The notes below the pieces were generated by a model that searched no databases, was not told the origin of the DNA, and was given only the letters and a program-made list of their open reading frames with translations. Both the position numbers and the translations under genes were made by a program. 64,000 nucleotides of DNA from Paenibacillus sp. RC67 (GTDB taxonomy: Bacteria; Bacillota; Bacilli; Paenibacillales; NBRC-103111): the NCBI RefSeq assembly GCF_030020805.1, contig NZ_CP125098.1, positions 4,115,501 through 4,179,500 on the forward strand. Reading direction: 5' to 3'. Below, piece by piece: positions 63,145-64,000 of the stretch; positions within the stretch are counted from its first letter, which is position 1; every line of letters starts with the position of its first letter.

Positions 63145-64000
63145 CTATCTTTCACCGGCATCCCGGAAACGCAGCGCATTTTGCAGGACCAAAGCGATTA
63201 CCCAAGATGGGTTCCATTTGTTGCTATGTCCTCGATGGTTCCAGTGCGTCTGAAAAAAACCTTCTCCCTGCTCACCAAGGATAGTAAAGTTCCAATCGCC
63301 AGGCTTCGTGCAAATACCTTGCCCCATGGCACCAAATGTCATTCGACCCAGACGCTCATACATCGACTTGCCGGATAATTGTCCAAACCGATAAAACTCG
63401 TAAGTTGGAAAAAATACGTCAAGATGATGATTTTGCACACTGACGCCCGGCCATCCTATAGCGTTAAAGCCTACTTCCCTAAACTTTGATCCCTTATCAT
63501 ACGCAGGGTTCCACAAGTACACGTATGTTAGAAGCCAATCTGCCGATACTTCAGTCCAATCTTCATAGTGCGTTTTCCCCGTCACAACCCATAATTCATA
63601 AGCGGCCAGAAAAAAGTACATTCCGGCTTCTTTATCCTCGCACTTTGCATCCAAGGTCGAACGGGCAAATGGGCGCTCGAAGGTTTCTACATGCAGCTCG
63701 TAATATCTTTGCATCATCGTCTCAGCCACAGCCAATAACCGTGGTTCTCCTGTGACACGGAACATTTTGACGATGGCGATCAAGCAAGGCAATCCCGCCG
63801 CTGTTACCATTTCATCAACAGGACTTCCGTCCATCTGCCATGCTACGGGTATAATGCCTGATGGCAAAGTCCCTCTAACGATAAACTCCGCCATTTCTTG
63901 CAAAGTGTTCAGCCATTCTGCAGGAACCTCTCTGCCTTTCTCCTTGAACAAAAGCACAATTTCAGCTAGATCGGCTGCCGTTTCCCCATAAGCTCTACTG
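63145..64000 (-). CDS. Alpha/alpha-toroid protein, N-terminus beyond the window
   Basis: The frame is open to the window edge; an internal TTG at 63957 is not the true start, since upstream codons continue as SRAYGETAADLAEI. About 285 residues are seen. The helical hairpin pattern (LPCLIAIVKMFRVTGEPRLLAVAETMMQRYYE, YFFLAAYELWVVTGKTHYEDWTEV) is typical of six-hairpin glycosidase-type toroids. VGFNAIGWPGVSVQNHHLDVFFPTYEF is a further conserved-looking block. I do not recognise the family. It lies 23 nt before the GH2 gene, so it probably belongs to the same operon and acts on the same glycan. Confidence 0.7.
   Translation of the reverse strand, partial: SRAYGETAADLAEIVLLFKEKGREVPAEWLNTLQEMAEFIVRGTLPSGIIPVAWQMDGSPVDEMVTAAGLPCLIAIVKMFRVTGEPRLLAVAETMMQRYYELHVETFERPFARSTLDAKCEDKEAGMYFFLAAYELWVVTGKTHYEDWTEVSADWLLTYVYLWNPAYDKGSKFREVGFNAIGWPGVSVQNHHLDVFFPTYEFYRFGQLSGKSMYERLGRMTFGAMGQGICTKPGDWNFTILGEQGEGFFQTHWNHRGHSNKWNPSWVIALVLQNALRFRDAGER

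Noticed and set aside
1..64000. CRISPR arrays, tRNA or rRNA genes, insertion sequences and prophage genes
   Set aside because: On reading both strands I found no direct-repeat/spacer pattern, no tRNA-like cloverleaf near gene ends, no transposase or integrase frame and no terminal inverted repeats flanking a gene.

Overview
The window looks like a chromosomal segment of a Paenibacillus-type Firmicute. The indications are CotF-like spore coat genes, a YpdA/Bdr-type bacillithiol-disulfide reductase, S-layer-homology (SLH) surface proteins, copper-amine-oxidase-N-terminal-domain proteins, strong GGAGG-type ribosome sites, and a CUT1 sugar transporter accompanied by DUF5696 and NHL/YIP1 membrane proteins. 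No rRNA, tRNA, CRISPR array, insertion sequence or phage gene was seen. Nearly everything is on the minus strand; the exceptions are 1355-3598 and the large gene at 13169-17047.

Layout. 1-3.6 kb: the 3' part of an L-fucose mutarotase gene (fucU), two small coat genes, then a plus-strand methyltransferase, ypdA and a DUF1648 membrane protein. 3.7-7.1 kb: a LacI-controlled unit with a sugar-binding lipoprotein gene broken by a one-base deletion in a homopolymer, a glycerophosphodiester phosphodiesterase, and a lacI gene. Four near-identical palindromic operators lie upstream of the phosphodiesterase and of lacI. 7.2-12.9 kb: an orphan PhnC-like ATPase, two tandem secreted copper-amine-oxidase-N/PKD paralogues and a glycerate kinase. 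13.2-17.0 kb: a very large GH106-like glycosidase.

17.4-29.3 kb is the most unusual part, a compact catabolic block. It reads (in transcription order) Gfo/Idh/MocA oxidoreductase, double-domain esterase, single-cysteine Asp/Glu-racemase-fold protein, RuBisCO-like protein, DUF1537 four-carbon-acid-sugar kinase, then a second unit: a solute-binding-protein fold without a signal peptide, a class III CoA-transferase, a MaoC dehydratase, a second signal-less binding protein, and another Gfo/Idh/MocA oxidoreductase. Several stops and starts overlap as ATGA. RuBisCO-like protein plus DUF1537 kinase recalls known acid-sugar (apionate-type) pathways. I know of no described pathway that combines these with a CoA-transferase, MaoC and cytosolic binding-protein folds.

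29.5-40.4 kb: two SLH surface proteins, a GH127-like hydrolase, and an FtsX-type permease with a HlyD/MacA-type adaptor but no ATPase. 40.6-54.7 kb: a transporter locus with three tandem paralogous sugar-binding lipoproteins, four small lipoproteins of one uncharacterised family (a fifth copy of the domain is fused to the SLH protein at 38997-40409), two CUT1 permeases, a DUF5696 protein and an NHL/YIP1 membrane protein. 54.7-64.0 kb: intracellular glycosidases (GH106-like, GH42, GH2) and a partial alpha/alpha-toroid protein.

Inferred biology: uptake and cytosolic breakdown of a rhamnose-, galactose- and perhaps arabinose-rich plant glycan, with the resulting acid sugars handled by the 17-29 kb block. 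Four upstream regions in the 32-46 kb part share a CCTATA element placed 36-37 bp before a -10-like box. This suggests one regulator coordinates the surface proteins, the binding protein and the adaptor/permease unit. Several cre-like sites suggest CcpA control.
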